From contig JBBPSI010000219.1 of assembly GCA_038093515.1 (NCBI GenBank), positions 1 to 40,183 on the forward strand: DNA of 40,183 nucleotides, in the 5' to 3' direction. This DNA is from Butyriboletus loyo. Lineage: Eukaryota; Basidiomycota; Agaricomycetes; Boletales; Boletaceae. Each line of letters begins with the position of its first letter. The first letter of the stretch is position 1. The notes beneath the pieces were generated by a model. It saw only the letters and a program-made list of their open reading frames with translations, was not told the origin of the DNA and did not search any database. The position numbers and the translations under genes were made by a program. This document shows positions 39,683 to 40,183 of the stretch, piece after piece.

Positions 39683-40183
39683 CAGGTGATATTGTCAACC
39701 TGGTTTCGGAATTGGTAAAGTCTGAGCAGGTGCACTGAGGGCAATGAAGAATGCAAGGGTGAACATATCAGTGGAAAGACTTACTGATAACATGAGAGTG
39801 AGAGTATCACAAACAGGTGTACTTGAAGAATATAAGAAGCAAGGCTCAACTTAGAGATATCACAGTAGTGGTGATAGAACTGAAAGATCTAAAGAAAAGT
39901 GACAAGCCATAAGGGCTGTCTTATATACAGTACATGAGTATTTGTACTTATGTTCTGTATAGTACCTATATAAGGTATAGTATAAAACATATGACAATAT
40001 GTTAGAGATAAGAGATGAGACTAAACATATCGTCCAATAGCATAATAAGAGCTATTTGTAATGAGACAAGCATGACAGAGTCTAGACAATGATGTCATAT
40101 AAACCAGTCTGGAAACATAGTGGCTGTAAGTGAAATACAGAAATAGAACACTACCATTTCAACACCTGGGGTGGCCATGTGCT
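39683..40183. repeat. Right terminal inverted repeat of the KDZ element, interrupted by LTR F
   Basis: The two parts are 39683-39703 (CAGGTGATATTGTCAACCTGG) and 40170-40183. Joined, they match the inverse of the left terminal repeat over its whole visible length. The sequence ends at the window edge, so the outermost bases and the target duplication are not seen. Confidence 0.82.
39704..40164 (-). mobile_element. Solo LTR family F with CCTGG TSD inside the KDZ end
   Basis: 461 bp, ending CATTTCAACA on the plus strand (TGTTGAAATG on the minus). It is flanked by CCTGG at 39699-39703 and 40165-40169. The other terminus reads TTTCGG instead of the expected TG, a probable point change. It lacks the GGTC motif shared by LTR families A-E. 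Confidence 0.8.

Larger units (their letters stand above)
14123..40183. mobile_element. KDZ-family DNA transposon with TET/JBP and other cargo genes (right end at window edge)
   Basis: The unit is defined by matching inverted ends. The left end reads AGCATATGGCCACCCCAGG then TTGACAATATCAC. The reverse complement of the right end reads AGCACATGGCCACCCCAGG then TTGACAATATCAC, once solo LTR F (39704-40164) is removed. Both ends are followed inward by arrays of related G/C-rich repeats. Six gene remnants lie between: TET/JBP, an unknown gene, KDZ transposase, an HMG-like gene, a zinc-cluster-like gene and an IPxxP-repeat gene. Basidiomycete KDZ elements are known to carry TET/JBP genes and HMG-type proteins. 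Later insertions account for roughly 11.5 kb of the span. The outer flank on the right is outside the window, so its TSD cannot be tested. Confidence 0.85.

Overview
The window looks like a transposon-dense stretch of a basidiomycete (Agaricomycete-type) genome. The reasons are host genes with roughly 50-57 nt introns, a KDZ transposon that carries a TET/JBP gene (an association described for basidiomycetes), Ty3, Ty1 and Tc1 elements, and mutation patterns typical of deaminated 5-methylcytosine. The species cannot be named from sequence alone.

Layout. (1) 1-2479: host DNA on the minus strand. It holds the 5' part of a SCAP-like sterol-sensor gene and, upstream of it, the 3' part of an aldehyde dehydrogenase gene cut by an LTR. 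(2) 2480-8824: a pile of retroelement remains. These are a 5'-truncated LTR plus Ty3/gypsy pol (LTR family A), a 5'-truncated Ty1/copia relic split by a solo LTR (family B), and a family A LTR that closes a minus-strand gag-only element (gag at 8876-9607). (3) 9608-14122: mostly unassigned DNA with a relic of a PRP17/CDC40 gene and a second solo family B LTR. (4) About 14123 to the right edge: one very large KDZ (Kyakuja-Dileera-Zisupton) DNA transposon, at least 26 kb with its insertions. Its terminal inverted repeats lie at 14123-14158 and at 39683-39703 plus 40170-40183, with subterminal repeat arrays inside both ends.

The KDZ element carries, in order: a TET/JBP 2-oxoglutarate dioxygenase gene (+), an unrecognised gene (-), the KDZ transposase (-), a probable HMG-like accessory gene (+), a gene with an acidic region and a zinc-cluster-like Cys motif (-), and a gene with LxGLxIPxxP repeats (+). 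Two gene pairs are divergent and appear to share promoters. All six genes are decayed.

Later insertions are layered in this element and can be ordered by target-site duplications (TSDs). A solo LTR (C) lies in the transposase. A solo LTR (D0) lies in the HMG-like gene and was itself hit by a full-length chromodomain-type Ty3/gypsy element of the same family (D1, 23856-30753). A solo LTR (D2) and a Tc1/mariner element lie in the IPxxP gene; the Tc1 element holds solo LTR E, which holds solo LTR A3. A solo LTR (F) sits in the right terminal repeat. Removing the inserts restores continuous reading frames at several junctions. Much of the decay is CpG to TpG/CpA: all nine in-frame stops in the old gypsy pol are TGA, and all 14 differences between the two D1 LTRs fit ancestral CpG sites. 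Five LTR families also share a GGTC(TG/CA)TGCGC-like motif about 24 bp upstream of their TATA box.
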